A stretch of DNA of 21,946 bases from Sulfuricaulis sp049587675 (lineage in GTDB: Bacteria > Pseudomonadota > Gammaproteobacteria > Acidiferrobacterales > Sulfurifustaceae), in assembly GCF_049587675.1 (NCBI RefSeq), contig NZ_JBAVEJ010000133.1, positions 1 through 21,946 of the forward strand. Direction: 5' to 3'. Position numbers and translations under genes: made by a program. The notes under the pieces are model-generated. The model had not been told where the DNA came from and searched no databases. It saw only the letters and a program-made list of their open reading frames with translations. Positions 6,330-13,829 of this stretch are shown in pieces. The stretch's first letter is position 1; every line of letters starts with the position of its first letter.

Positions 6330-8048
6330 CTACTCCTCCAATGAATAAGTGGCGCGCACCACCTGATCCATGGTGGTCAATCCCTGCGCCGCGAGAATAA
6401 TGGCGGCGCGACGCAAGGCCTGGAAGCCCGGCTGACTCTTCGCCGCCTCGGCGAATTTCTGGGGATCACCGGAATGCATGGCCTCGGCCAGCGCATTATC
6501 CATTTCCAGATACTCGAATACGCCGACCCGTCCCTGGTAACCCGTGCCGTTGCAGTGGCTGCAACCGCGTCCGCGTTTGAACTTGAGCGTCTCCGCCTTG
6601 TCCCCCGCCTCGGCCCGGACAATGGCCATCTGCGCGGCGGGAAGCTCGTAGGGCTCGGCGCAGGACTCGCAGATGCGCCGCACCAGGCGCTGGGAGATGA
6701 TGCCGCGCAGCGAGGCGGCGACCATGTACGACTCCACCCCCATGTCCAGGAGGCGCAGCGCGGTGGAGATTGCGTCGTTAGTGTGCAGGGTTGACAGCAC
6801 CAAGTGGCCGGTCATCGCCGCGCGCAGGCCGATTTCCGCGGTTTCCTGATCGCGCATTTCGCCCACGAGAATAATGTCCGGGTCCTGGCGCAACATGGAC
6901 CGCAGCACGCGGGCGAACGTCAGCTCGATCTTGGTATTGACCTGGATTTGGTTGACCCCGTTGAGACGGTACTCCACGGGGTCTTCGACAGTCAGAATCT
7001 TGAATTCGGGTCGGTTGAGTTCCTTCAGCGCCGCATAGAGCGTCGTCGTCTTGCCGCTGCCCGTGGGGCCGGTGACCAGCACCATCCCGTTGGGATTGTG
7101 AATCACGTGGCGGAAGCGCTCAAGAATGTTTTTCGGCATACCGATCTGCTCCAGATTGAGCACGCCGGCGAAGGGATTGAGCAGACGCATCACCACCGAC
7201 TCTCCGAACTGTATCGGCATGGTCGAGATACGCACGTCTATGTTTCTGTTGCGAATGCGCACGTTGGTGCGGCCATCCTGCGGCAGGCGTTTTTCGGATA
7301 TGTCGAGCCCCGCCATCAGCTTCACGCGCGATACCAGCGCGCTCGCGATGCGTCGATCCGTGATCGTCTGTACGCGCAGCACGCCGTCCAGCCGGAAACG
7401 GATGCGTAGTTCTTTTTCATCCGGCTCGATGTGAATGTCCGAGGCGTTAACCTGCACCGCGTCCTCAAACATGCTTTGCAGGAGTTTGACAACCGGCGCG
7501 TCGGTAAGGCCCTCGGTCTCGGCCAAGGCGACCAGATCCACGCCCTGGGCCGTCAATTCCTGTTGTAGTTCCTGCGCCAGATCGCTGATCTCCTCCGTGC
7601 GACGGTAAACGCGATCGATGGTCTTGAGCAGTTCGGATTCGTTCACCACCGCGAAACGCAACGGACGGCGTAATACGCGCGCCAATTCATCATACGCAAA
7701 AATGTCGGTGGGATCAGCCATACCGACGAGGAGACTGTCACGGCCGTCCTCGAGTGCGATGGCGCGGAAGCGCCGGGCATGGGTTTCCGGTATCAGGCGG
7801 ACGGTTTCGGGCTTGTAGTGATAACGCCGCAGATCGATATAAGGAACGTTGAGCTGCTGCGCGAGAAAGGTCAGCAGTTGTTCTTCGGAGAGGAAACCAT
7901 TCTCCACGAGGACGCGCCCGAGTTTGCGGCCGCTCTTTTTCTGATCCGCCAGGGCGGTATTGAGCTGCTCTTGCGAAATAATTTTGTTCGCCATCAGCAA
8001 ATCGCCGATGCGGATTTTTTTGGGCTTCATCTCGCTAATCGTTGCCAT
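6330..8048 (-). CDS. mshE: MshE, pilus extension ATPase with c-di-GMP-binding MshEN domain
   Basis: A 572-residue GspE/PilB-family ATPase that powers pilin polymerisation at the inner membrane. Residues 13-36 and 42-65 are two 24-residue MshEN motifs separated by exactly five residues, the arrangement known to bind cyclic di-GMP. Motif one has Lys22 where the consensus has Gly. The catalytic domain has Walker A GPTGSGKTT (327-335), an Asp box around ILTVEDPVEY (351-360), Walker B DIILVGEMRD (391-400), and the His box GHLVLSTLHTND (about 414-425). A zinc-binding set is Cys460, Cys463, Cys496 and Cys499. GGAG lies 5 nt upstream of the ATG at 8048. It precedes mshG by 87 bp, as in Vibrio. Activity is presumably raised when c-di-GMP is high. 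Confidence 0.94.
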   Translation of the reverse strand: MATISEMKPKKIRIGDLLMANKIISQEQLNTALADQKKSGRKLGRVLVENGFLSEEQLLTFLAQQLNVPYIDLRRYHYKPETVRLIPETHARRFRAIALEDGRDSLLVGMADPTDIFAYDELARVLRRPLRFAVVNESELLKTIDRVYRRTEEISDLAQELQQELTAQGVDLVALAETEGLTDAPVVKLLQSMFEDAVQVNASDIHIEPDEKELRIRFRLDGVLRVQTITDRRIASALVSRVKLMAGLDISEKRLPQDGRTNVRIRNRNIDVRISTMPIQFGESVVMRLLNPFAGVLNLEQIGMPKNILERFRHVIHNPNGMVLVTGPTGSGKTTTLYAALKELNRPEFKILTVEDPVEYRLNGVNQIQVNTKIELTFARVLRSMLRQDPDIILVGEMRDQETAEIGLRAAMTGHLVLSTLHTNDAISTALRLLDMGVESYMVAASLRGIISQRLVRRICESCAEPYELPAAQMAIVRAEAGDKAETLKFKRGRGCSHCNGTGYQGRVGVFEYLEMDNALAEAMHSGDPQKFAEAAKSQPGFQALRRAAIILAAQGLTTMDQVVRATYSLEE

Positions 8049-8170
8049 CGTGACTCCCCGTCCGGCCGCGCCTCGTCTCCGACATGAAACGGACGGCCTA
8101 ATACACTGAAAAGACTGAACTTACCCCCAATATAGTCGATAAAACCGGTCTCCCGGCTCCACGACCACGA

Positions 8171-8201
8171 CAAAACCAGGCTCCTCCGCCCAAGGGCGAG
8201 G
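8171..8201 (-). terminator. Possible weak terminator after the ligase gene
   Basis: On the minus strand CCT-CGCC pairs with GGCG-AGG, with one bulge, around a CTTG loop (8201-8183), followed a few bases later by a short TTTT. The T tract is short and displaced, so this may only attenuate transcription entering mshE. Confidence 0.3.
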
Positions 8202-8293
8202 TGCCTGATGCCTCTGCATCCTCAAGCAAATAACGGGCCATTTCCCCTTGGGGGTGTTAACTGGCGCAAGCGTGCGTAATTTGAATGGGTTTC

Positions 8294-10222
8294 CTAGTAA
8301 CCGTAAAGTGAATAGGCTGCTCGGGTCTTCTTTTCGAGGTCCCGGGCTTTGTCTTCAAGAGTCTTGGCTTGCTCCTCTTTCCCGGCCTCCCGGCTGAGCC
8401 TCGCGGCGAGAGAATAAAAAGGGATCAGGTCCGGCAAGTCGGGATAGGAATGCTTCACGCCCTCTTCCAGGGTCTGAAGCGCTTCTTGCTTTTGGTCGTG
8501 CTGCAACAGCAACGAGGCGTATTCCAGCCGGCCCTGGAACAGCCTGGGATTGAGAGCAAGCGCGCGACGGAAAGATTCGGCGGCGAGTTCATACCCGTTG
8601 TCTCCAGCGAACGCGGGATTCTGCTGATAGATCCTGCCGCGAATGACGTACGTCAACCCACGCAAGGGATTGGCTTTCTCGGCGTCGTCCAGGAATTTGA
8701 GGGCGTCATCGTATAGCGGCCGTTTGCTGTTTTCATTGGCTGGCGGCAGCAGCGTGGCGGCATGCCGGAATAAATCGGCATGCGCGATCAGCATGCGATC
8801 ATCCGAAGGGGTTAGCTGTTGCGCCGTGCCAAGGCTCTTATCGGCTTCCTGCAGTTTTCCTTCCCGCGCCTGCGCGAGTGCCTTGCCATAGTACGAATTG
8901 GCCAGTCCCAGGGCCGTAAAGTAGAGCGCGGGCAGAAGAACCAGCAAACCGATGACGACCGGAAAAACCTGCCTGCCAATGACACTGGGAAGACTGATCC
9001 GCAGCGAACGCAGCTTGAGTTCACGGCTGGCGAGCTCATGGAATCGCCCCATCACCAAGCCGGATATCATCATGAGCGACAAAATATAGAGGTTAAAGTC
9101 AACGACGCTGTGACTGGCTACCGCCAGCAATCCGCAAAAAAGACCAACCAGTTCGATCCGGGTGACACTATTTATTTTCGTGTTACGTAGAGTGCGCACG
9201 AGCAGCCACAACACGCATACCAGCACCGAAAGCAAAAGCAGCAGTCCCGGCAATCCGGTTTCTATCCATATCTGCAGGTAATCATCGTGCGCGAAGAAAC
9301 CGCCGGTACCATCGGCCGGATTGCGATACGGTGGATAAGCCAAATAATAAAGCCCCAAACCGATACCCTGCCATGGCGAAGCCTTGAGCAGATTCCAGGA
9401 TGATTCCCAAATCATGCGTCTGGGAGAATCCTGCACCAGCTCAGGAAGACGCGCGCCCAATTCCCCATGAGCAATCTTGGTGGATACGAATGCGGCGGCC
9501 AGCAAGACCAGAAGCAGGATGATGCGACGTTTTGGTACGTACCGGAACGTGAGCGCCACCATTACGCCCATGCTCAAGGCAAGGCTCAGTGTGGCACCGC
9601 GGCTGGCGGTAAGGAAAATCGAGAAAAACAGAACAAACAAGGCGTTTCCCAGCAAAGCGGTGTAATGACGGGGGGCTTGTTTGTTGGCCGTCAAAGACAA
9701 AAAGTATGCCGACGCCGGCAGAGCCACGAGATTCAAAAAGGCGGCGTGGGTATTGCGGGTCTCGAAAACGGATTGTGCCTGCTGTTCGAGTACTAGCACC
9801 TGATAAATTCCCATCAGTGCCAGCACAATTCCCAAAACCAGTATGATGGCGGCCGCATGCGACCAGAGCGCGTCGCGGTCGGGTGTCAGGGTATAAAGCC
9901 AGAAAACCAGCGCCAGACTGCCAACCCACCAGAAGTTGATCACGCTGATACTGGGCGCGAGACTCCAAGTCAGCGAAATGGCCAGCCATAACCAGAACAG
10001 CGAAAGACAAAGCGCCAAAGCTGTTTTGGGGATGGAAATACCCGAACCATAGGATTTCAGGACGACCCAGCCCAGCCACATCACCAACAGAATCTGGGTA
10101 ACGGCAAAAAATTCTATTTGGGGGCCCTTGAACAGAAGGGCGGGAAACAGGGCACAGATGAACAACAGGGAACTGACGTGCACGGCGGGCAGGTTGAGCG
10201 TTTTTCTTTTTAGCACTGCCAT
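8294..10222 (-). CDS. O-antigen ligase / PglL-type O-oligosaccharyltransferase family protein with TPR tail
   Basis: A 642-residue integral membrane protein. About a dozen hydrophobic segments fill residues 14-440. A large periplasmic loop carries the Wzy_C (WaaL/PglL/Wzy) signature: TASRGATLSL (Arg208), RRMIWESSWNLLKASPWQGIGLG (split across about 268-290), and AHDDYLQIWIETGLPG (His312) followed by HSVVDFNLY. Residues about 440-640 form TPR-like helices (EADKSLGTAQQLTP, AAESFRRALALNPRLFQGRLEYASLL). Such proteins transfer lipid-linked glycans to lipid A-core, to pilins, or polymerise them. Location immediately upstream of the pilus ATPase suggests pilin O-glycosylation, but family members cannot be told apart by motif alone. 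AAGGAGG precedes the ATG by a few bases. Confidence 0.85.
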   Translation of the reverse strand: MAVLKRKTLNLPAVHVSSLLFICALFPALLFKGPQIEFFAVTQILLVMWLGWVVLKSYGSGISIPKTALALCLSLFWLWLAISLTWSLAPSISVINFWWVGSLALVFWLYTLTPDRDALWSHAAAIILVLGIVLALMGIYQVLVLEQQAQSVFETRNTHAAFLNLVALPASAYFLSLTANKQAPRHYTALLGNALFVLFFSIFLTASRGATLSLALSMGVMVALTFRYVPKRRIILLLVLLAAAFVSTKIAHGELGARLPELVQDSPRRMIWESSWNLLKASPWQGIGLGLYYLAYPPYRNPADGTGGFFAHDDYLQIWIETGLPGLLLLLSVLVCVLWLLVRTLRNTKINSVTRIELVGLFCGLLAVASHSVVDFNLYILSLMMISGLVMGRFHELASRELKLRSLRISLPSVIGRQVFPVVIGLLVLLPALYFTALGLANSYYGKALAQAREGKLQEADKSLGTAQQLTPSDDRMLIAHADLFRHAATLLPPANENSKRPLYDDALKFLDDAEKANPLRGLTYVIRGRIYQQNPAFAGDNGYELAAESFRRALALNPRLFQGRLEYASLLLQHDQKQEALQTLEEGVKHSYPDLPDLIPFYSLAARLSREAGKEEQAKTLEDKARDLEKKTRAAYSLYGY

Positions 10223-10326
10223 ACTCCTCCTTGAGTGGCTGGTAGCGGGACGTGCGAGCTTCCTACCTACTTATATACAATCACGGGCGAAACACCAGAT
10301 TACACGCCCATACACAAAGCCAAGCC

Positions 10327-10791
10327 ATGTTTCATGTCGTGCTATATCAACCTGAGATTCCACCCAACACCGGGAACATCATGCGCCTGTGTGCCAATAC
10401 CGGAGCGCGTCTCCATCTTATCGAGCCTCTAGGGTTCGAGCTGAAAGATAAAGCACTGCGGCGCGCCGGCCTGGATTATCGCGAGTGGGCGGATGTCCGG
10501 ACTTATGCAAGTTATGAGGCATTTATCGAAGCCGCGAGGCCAAGGCGGCTGCTCGCCTTTTCCACACGCGCACGGCGGTTTTACACGGAGATGGAATATA
10601 AGGAGAACGACGCCCTGCTCTTCGGGCCCGAGACGCGTGGACTGCCGCAGAATCTGCTCGACACTCTCCCGGAGGAACACCGTCTGCGGCTGCCGCTCCT
10701 GCCCGGCAATCGCAGCCTGAATCTGTCCAACGTGGTGGCGGTGGCGGTCTATGAAGCCTGGCGGCAGCAGGGATTCAGCGCCGGGGAATAA
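10327..10791 (+). CDS. trmL: tRNA (cytidine(34)-2'-O)-methyltransferase TrmL
   Basis: The 154-residue protein is a short SPOUT-fold methyltransferase that 2'-O-methylates the wobble base of some leucine tRNAs using S-adenosylmethionine. Family motifs are clear: MFHVVLYQPEIPPNTGNIMR at the start, LHLIEPLGFELKDKALRRAG, LLFGPETRGLP (the trefoil-knot SAM loop) and NLSNVVAVAVYEAWRQ at the end. The ATG at 10327 is chosen because family proteins begin at this MFHV-like segment; the frame is open further upstream but the extra residues are unlike the family. It is convergent with gpsA and divergent from the ligase gene. In Escherichia coli trmL is also close to gpsA and secB. Confidence 0.94.
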   Translation: MFHVVLYQPEIPPNTGNIMRLCANTGARLHLIEPLGFELKDKALRRAGLDYREWADVRTYASYEAFIEAARPRRLLAFSTRARRFYTEMEYKENDALLFGPETRGLPQNLLDTLPEEHRLRLPLLPGNRSLNLSNVVAVAVYEAWRQQGFSAGE

Positions 10792-10799
10792 GTCTTATT

Positions 10800-10894
10800 A
10801 TGTCAGGACGAACGAGCGAAGCGAGTAGGGTTACTGATTTGTCCAGAGGAACGCACTAGGGCGAAACTCTTACATCCAGACGAACGAAGTAGGG
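10800..10894 (+). repeat. Dispersed intergenic repeat, copy 2 (full unit plus degenerate units)
   Basis: Just after the trmL stop, 10800-10830 carries ATGTCAGGACGAA continuing into the full core and TAGGG. A degenerate unit (AGAGGAACGCACTAGGG) sits near 10844-10860, and a shortened unit GACGAACGAAGTAGGG at 10879-10894. The core matches the minus strand at 6285-6308. The region lies between convergent genes and encodes nothing recognisable. Confidence 0.75.
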
Positions 10895-10900
10895 CGGCAT

Positions 10901-11908
10901 TTATTCCTGCCGGGGTCCACGTTTAAGCAAAGCTTCCACGGCGGCCTGGGGTGGGAGATTTTCGTACAACACACGATACACTTGCTCGGTGATGGGCAGT
11001 TCCACGTTGATTTTTTTCGCGAGCTGATAGAGCTCGCGCGAAGTGGCCACCCCTTCCGCTTCCTGACCGAGATCGGCCAGAATTTCGGGAAGTTTGCGCC
11101 CCTGTCCCAACGCCAGACCGACGCGGCGGTTGCGTGAAGAGTTATCGGTGCAGGTCAGGATCAGATCGCCGGCACCGGCCAGGCCCATGAAGGTTTCCTT
11201 TTGCCCGCCCATGGCGATACCGAGACGCGTGAGCTCGGCCAGCCCGCGCGTAATGAGCGCGGCACGGGCGTTCGCACCGAAACCGAGCCCGTCGCTGATG
11301 CCGGCAGCAATGGCCATGACGTTCTTGATCGCCCCGCCCAGCTGCACGCCCGCCACATCGCGGCTGGTGTATACGCGTACGCGCTCGTTGCGCAGCCACG
11401 AAGCCACTTCTTCCGCCGCTTTCTCGTGTTCCGATGCCACCGTCAGTGCCGTGGGCATGTTGAGCGCCACTTCACGCGCAAATGTCGGCCCGGAAATCAC
11501 GGCCAATGCATGCCGTCCGCCTAACACTTCGATCGCCACCTGACTCAGCAGCTTGCCGCTACCGGGTTCAAGACCTTTGGTTGCCCAGGCCAGGATAGCG
11601 TCGTTGGGCATTAGCGGACCTAGCGCTGTGAGCGTGGCGCGGAACGCGTGACTGGGAACGGCGATCAGGAATCGTGATACCGACTTCACGGCCTCGGGGA
11701 TCGATGCATGTACCTGGATATTCGCGGGAAAGGCAATATCCGGAAGATAGGCGCGGTTCTGGCGTTCGCGTTCCAGACGCTCCAGCTGGGCAGCCTCATG
11801 ACCCCAGAGCAGCACGGTATGCCCATTGCGCGCGAGCAACAACGCCAGTGCCGTGCCCCAGGATCCCGCCCCGAGCACGGTAACGGGATATTTTTTTTCG
11901 GAAGTCAT
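10901..11908 (-). CDS. gpsA: Glycerol-3-phosphate dehydrogenase [NAD(P)+]
   Basis: A 335-residue enzyme that reduces dihydroxyacetone phosphate to sn-glycerol 3-phosphate for phospholipid synthesis. The N-terminal Rossmann fold has GAGSWGTALALLLARNGH (13-30). Further hallmarks are WATKGLEPGSGKLLSQV, ISGPTFAREVA, the catalytic-lysine segment GGAIKNVMAIAAGISDGLGFG (Lys195), ALITRGLAE, and GLAGAGDLILTCTDNSSRNRR, all typical. Length is normal. It follows secB by 125 bp on the same strand, the order found in Escherichia coli (grxC-secB-gpsA). No strong ribosome-binding site is visible before the ATG. Confidence 0.96.
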   Translation of the reverse strand: MTSEKKYPVTVLGAGSWGTALALLLARNGHTVLLWGHEAAQLERLERERQNRAYLPDIAFPANIQVHASIPEAVKSVSRFLIAVPSHAFRATLTALGPLMPNDAILAWATKGLEPGSGKLLSQVAIEVLGGRHALAVISGPTFAREVALNMPTALTVASEHEKAAEEVASWLRNERVRVYTSRDVAGVQLGGAIKNVMAIAAGISDGLGFGANARAALITRGLAELTRLGIAMGGQKETFMGLAGAGDLILTCTDNSSRNRRVGLALGQGRKLPEILADLGQEAEGVATSRELYQLAKKINVELPITEQVYRVLYENLPPQAAVEALLKRGPRQE

Positions 11909-12033
11909 CTTGTTCTTGGACGCTGCCCGAATCCAGTCAGGGCGAGGATTCGACGAATGAAGAATGTGCGCCGTGCTGAACCAACGTCTGCTTCATCGCG
12001 CTGTCTCTTCCCTGCAGGCGTGATAAACAGACT

Positions 12034-12501
12034 TCAATTGATACTGGGCGGGTTTGCCTGAGCCGCCTGCTTCTGGTCGTACAGCGTCTCGAAGTTGATC
12101 GGATTAATCAGCAGCTGCGGGAACCCGCCCTTGCCGACCAGATCATTGATCGTTTCGCGCACGAACGGTAACAGTACGTTCGAACAACTGATCTCAAGCG
12201 CCCGTTGCAATGTATCACCCTCGACGCCGCTGATGCGAAAAATCCCTGCCTGCTTCACTTCAGCAAGAAAGAGGTTCTTGCCCTCGCGTTTGGCGGTTGC
12301 CGTCACGGTCAGCGCCACCTCGTATATCCCCTGCTCCGGGTTGAGCGCGCCGTGCTCGACGCCGAGCTGAATGCCGATTTCCGCGGCGGCATTCTGTGAC
12401 TGAATAAACGCCGACGGTACGCTGGGTGCTTCGTAGGAAATATCCTTGATGTAAATCTTCTCGATGCTGAAAACGATATTCTCTTGCTGATTCTGCTCCA
12501 C
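12034..12501 (-). CDS. secB: Protein-export chaperone SecB
   Basis: A 155-residue cytoplasmic chaperone that holds preproteins unfolded and delivers them to SecA. Matching features are FSIEKIYIKDISYEAPSVPSAF near the N-terminus, GALNPEQGIYEVALTVTATAK, the EVKQAGIFRISG strand, and a C-terminal segment ending in GFPQLLINPINFETLY. The start codon is GTG at 12501, preceded by GAGGG about 9 nt upstream. It lies 47 bp after grxC and upstream of gpsA, the classical gammaproteobacterial order. Confidence 0.95.
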   Translation of the reverse strand: MEQNQQENIVFSIEKIYIKDISYEAPSVPSAFIQSQNAAAEIGIQLGVEHGALNPEQGIYEVALTVTATAKREGKNLFLAEVKQAGIFRISGVEGDTLQRALEISCSNVLLPFVRETINDLVGKGGFPQLLINPINFETLYDQKQAAQANPPSIN

Positions 12502-12548
12502 CGTCTCTGCCCTCGTGAATGTTATATCGCTGTATTATCGTAAGCGGC

Positions 12549-12806
12549 TCATGATTTCAGCAAAGCGTCCAGCTGCCCCGCTCGTTCGAGTCCCGCCAGC
12601 TCCGTGTATCCCCCGACATGCGTCGCGCCGATGAAAATTTGCGGCACGCTGGTACGGCCCGTAAGTCGAATCATCTCCTCGCGTCGCGCGGGGTTTTGAT
12701 CCACCATTACCTTTTCGGCCTGAACACCTTTCTTTTCCAACAACCGTTCCGCCATCCGGCAGTAGGGACAGATGCGCGTGCCGTACAGCAGCACTTGCGC
12801 CACCAC
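12549..12806 (-). CDS. grxC: Glutaredoxin 3
   Basis: An 85-residue dithiol glutaredoxin with the active-site CPYC at residues 13-16 (YGTRICPYCRMAERLLEKKG). It has the cis-Pro segment TSVPQIFIG and the GGYTELAGLERAGQLDALL C-terminal glutathione-binding part. It reduces disulfides using glutathione in the cytoplasm. The start is one of two adjacent GTG codons (12806 or 12803). The first shares a base with the TAG stop of the rhodanese gene, so the genes are translationally coupled. Rhodanese-grxC-secB order is conserved with Escherichia coli yibN-grxC-secB. Confidence 0.94.
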   Translation of the reverse strand: MVAQVLLYGTRICPYCRMAERLLEKKGVQAEKVMVDQNPARREEMIRLTGRTSVPQIFIGATHVGGYTELAGLERAGQLDALLKS

Positions 12807-13222
12807 TATTTCTCCACCGGCAGGTTGTCCTTCTCCCAGGCAAGCAGCCCCCCGGAAAGGTTGTATACCGTGGCAAAACCGTGCTTGCGCAAGATCACCG
12901 CACCCTTCATGGAACGATTGCCGGCGCGGCAGGTCACGATCACCGGTTTGCTCTTGAATTTGTCGAGCTCACGCAGGCGGTTTGAAAGTGCCGACAAGGG
13001 AAGATTGACCGCATTCGGAATGTGGCCGGCCTGAAACTCCTTGGGTTCACAGACATCCACGACCACGCCGTCCTCGCGATTGATCAGTTGCACCGTCTGG
13101 GAGGCATTGGCATTTTTGATGCCGTGCAGCTGCTGGCTGAGGGGGCCCATCACCAGCAAAAACAGGATGACGCCCAGCGCGACGAACAAATACCAGTTAT
13201 GAATGACAAACTGCATGGTCAT
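12806..13222 (-). CDS. Membrane-anchored rhodanese-like protein (YibN-like)
   Basis: A 138-residue protein with an N-terminal membrane anchor (WYLFVALGVILFLLVMGPL, about residues 10-28) and a single rhodanese domain. The active-site loop is CRAGNRS with the sulfur-carrying Cys98, preceded by KPVIVT; the upstream VVVDVCEPKEFQAGHIPNAVNLPL is the typical rhodanese CH2A-type segment, with an extra Cys58. It is probably a persulfide or sulfane-sulfur carrier facing the cytoplasm. Topology is predicted from the single hydrophobic segment. The gene is coupled to grxC and lies 129 bp downstream of an ArsR-family regulator on the same strand, so it may be under its control. Confidence 0.88.
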   Translation of the reverse strand: MTMQFVIHNWYLFVALGVILFLLVMGPLSQQLHGIKNANASQTVQLINREDGVVVDVCEPKEFQAGHIPNAVNLPLSALSNRLRELDKFKSKPVIVTCRAGNRSMKGAVILRKHGFATVYNLSGGLLAWEKDNLPVEK

Positions 13223-13294
13223 GGTTAGTGAATAAAATTGCTAATCAATTTGAAAGAGATGGAAGGAATATATCTGAAATCCAGTTGTGATTTC

Positions 13295-13326
13295 CCGGTT
13301 CTGCGGCATTCGCCAGTCGAACCCGG
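13295..13326. other. Hairpin between arsR-type gene and rhodanese gene
   Basis: CCGGTTC (13295-13301) pairs with GAACC(C)GG (13319-13326) with one bulged C, and inside it GGC pairs with GCC. No T tract follows on the minus strand, so it does not look like a full terminator; it might attenuate read-through from the regulator gene into the rhodanese gene. Confidence 0.35.
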
Positions 13327-13351
13327 TTTACTATGAAAATTTTGGTTATGC

Positions 13352-13687
13352 TTAGCGGCGCACCGCGCTGCAAAAAGCCTGGCGCAACGAACCGATCAGT
13401 TGCAGTATTTTCGGATCGCTGATCCGGTAGTAGACCTTGTTCGCGTCCTTGCGTGCCGCCAGGATGCCCTTGTCGCGCAGAATGGAAAGATGCTGCGAGA
13501 TATTGCTTTGCGAAGTCCCGACCTGTTCGACGATGTCCTGGACGCTGACCTCGGTATTGCCCCCAAGGATACAAAGGATTTTCAGTCGCAGCGGGTGCGC
13601 CATGGCCTTCATGGAGCGGGAAGCAAGATGAATATCTTCTTCGTTGGTAATCAGTACGTCTTCAACTTTTGCGGTGGCGGCACTCAT
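13352..13687 (-). CDS. ArsR/SmtB-family transcriptional regulator, SqrR/BigR-like cysteine pair
   Basis: A winged-helix repressor of 111 residues from the ATG at 13687, which has GAGG 9 nt upstream; an ATG at 13702 would add five residues but has no ribosome-binding site. Family motifs are MAHPLRLKILCILGG, the recognition helix region VGTSQSNISQHLSILRDKGIL, and the wing AARKDANKVYYRISD. The classic ArsR metal motif ELCVCDL is replaced by VSVQDIV, so arsenic-type metal binding is unlikely. Instead there is Cys in KILCIL (residue 39) and Cys near the C-terminus in QAFCSA (residue 106), 67 residues apart, closely matching the reactive pair of the persulfide sensors SqrR, BigR and YgaV. It precedes a rhodanese gene. 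The persulfide role is inferred. Confidence 0.85.
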   Translation of the reverse strand: MSAATAKVEDVLITNEEDIHLASRSMKAMAHPLRLKILCILGGNTEVSVQDIVEQVGTSQSNISQHLSILRDKGILAARKDANKVYYRISDPKILQLIGSLRQAFCSAVRR

Positions 13688-13768
13688 GCATTCAGGCCTC
13701 ATGTATCGCTTTCAGCCCACGCTCCCTCTCTCCGGACCCGCGGAACCTGCTGTGTCGTGAACCAAAAC

Positions 13769-13774
13769 ATTATA
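13769..13774 (-). promoter_or_regulatory. Candidate -10 box for the ArsR-type regulator
   Basis: A perfect TATAAT hexamer reads toward the regulator gene, giving a leader of about 60-75 nt. The -35 position (around TCTTTT at 17-nt spacing) matches the consensus poorly, so the promoter may depend on an activator or other contacts. Confidence 0.45.
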
Positions 13775-13775
13775 C

Positions 13776-13790
13776 AATATCGGGAATATT
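13776..13790. promoter_or_regulatory. Candidate operator dyad in the regulator/gpmI intergenic region
   Basis: AATAT-CGGGA-ATATT is a perfect 5-5-5 inverted repeat lying in the spacer directly upstream of the TATAAT box. ArsR-family repressors often bind AT-rich dyads overlapping their own promoters. The site is between divergent genes, so binding could also affect gpmI. Short dyads arise by chance, hence the low score. Confidence 0.35.
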
Positions 13791-13829
13791 TAAAAGAGAC
13801 TGAAAAAACCGCTATTTGAGTCATCGAGC

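Noticed and set aside
10252..10326. Upstream extension of trmL by 25 codons
   Set aside because: The extra residues are unlike the family, whose proteins begin at MFHV-like sequence; the ATG at 10327 is the natural start.
10223..10326. TATATACAAT near 10272-10281 as a divergent promoter for trmL and the ligase gene
   Set aside because: It is AT-rich and suggestive, but no -35 hexamer fits at 16-18 nt on either strand.
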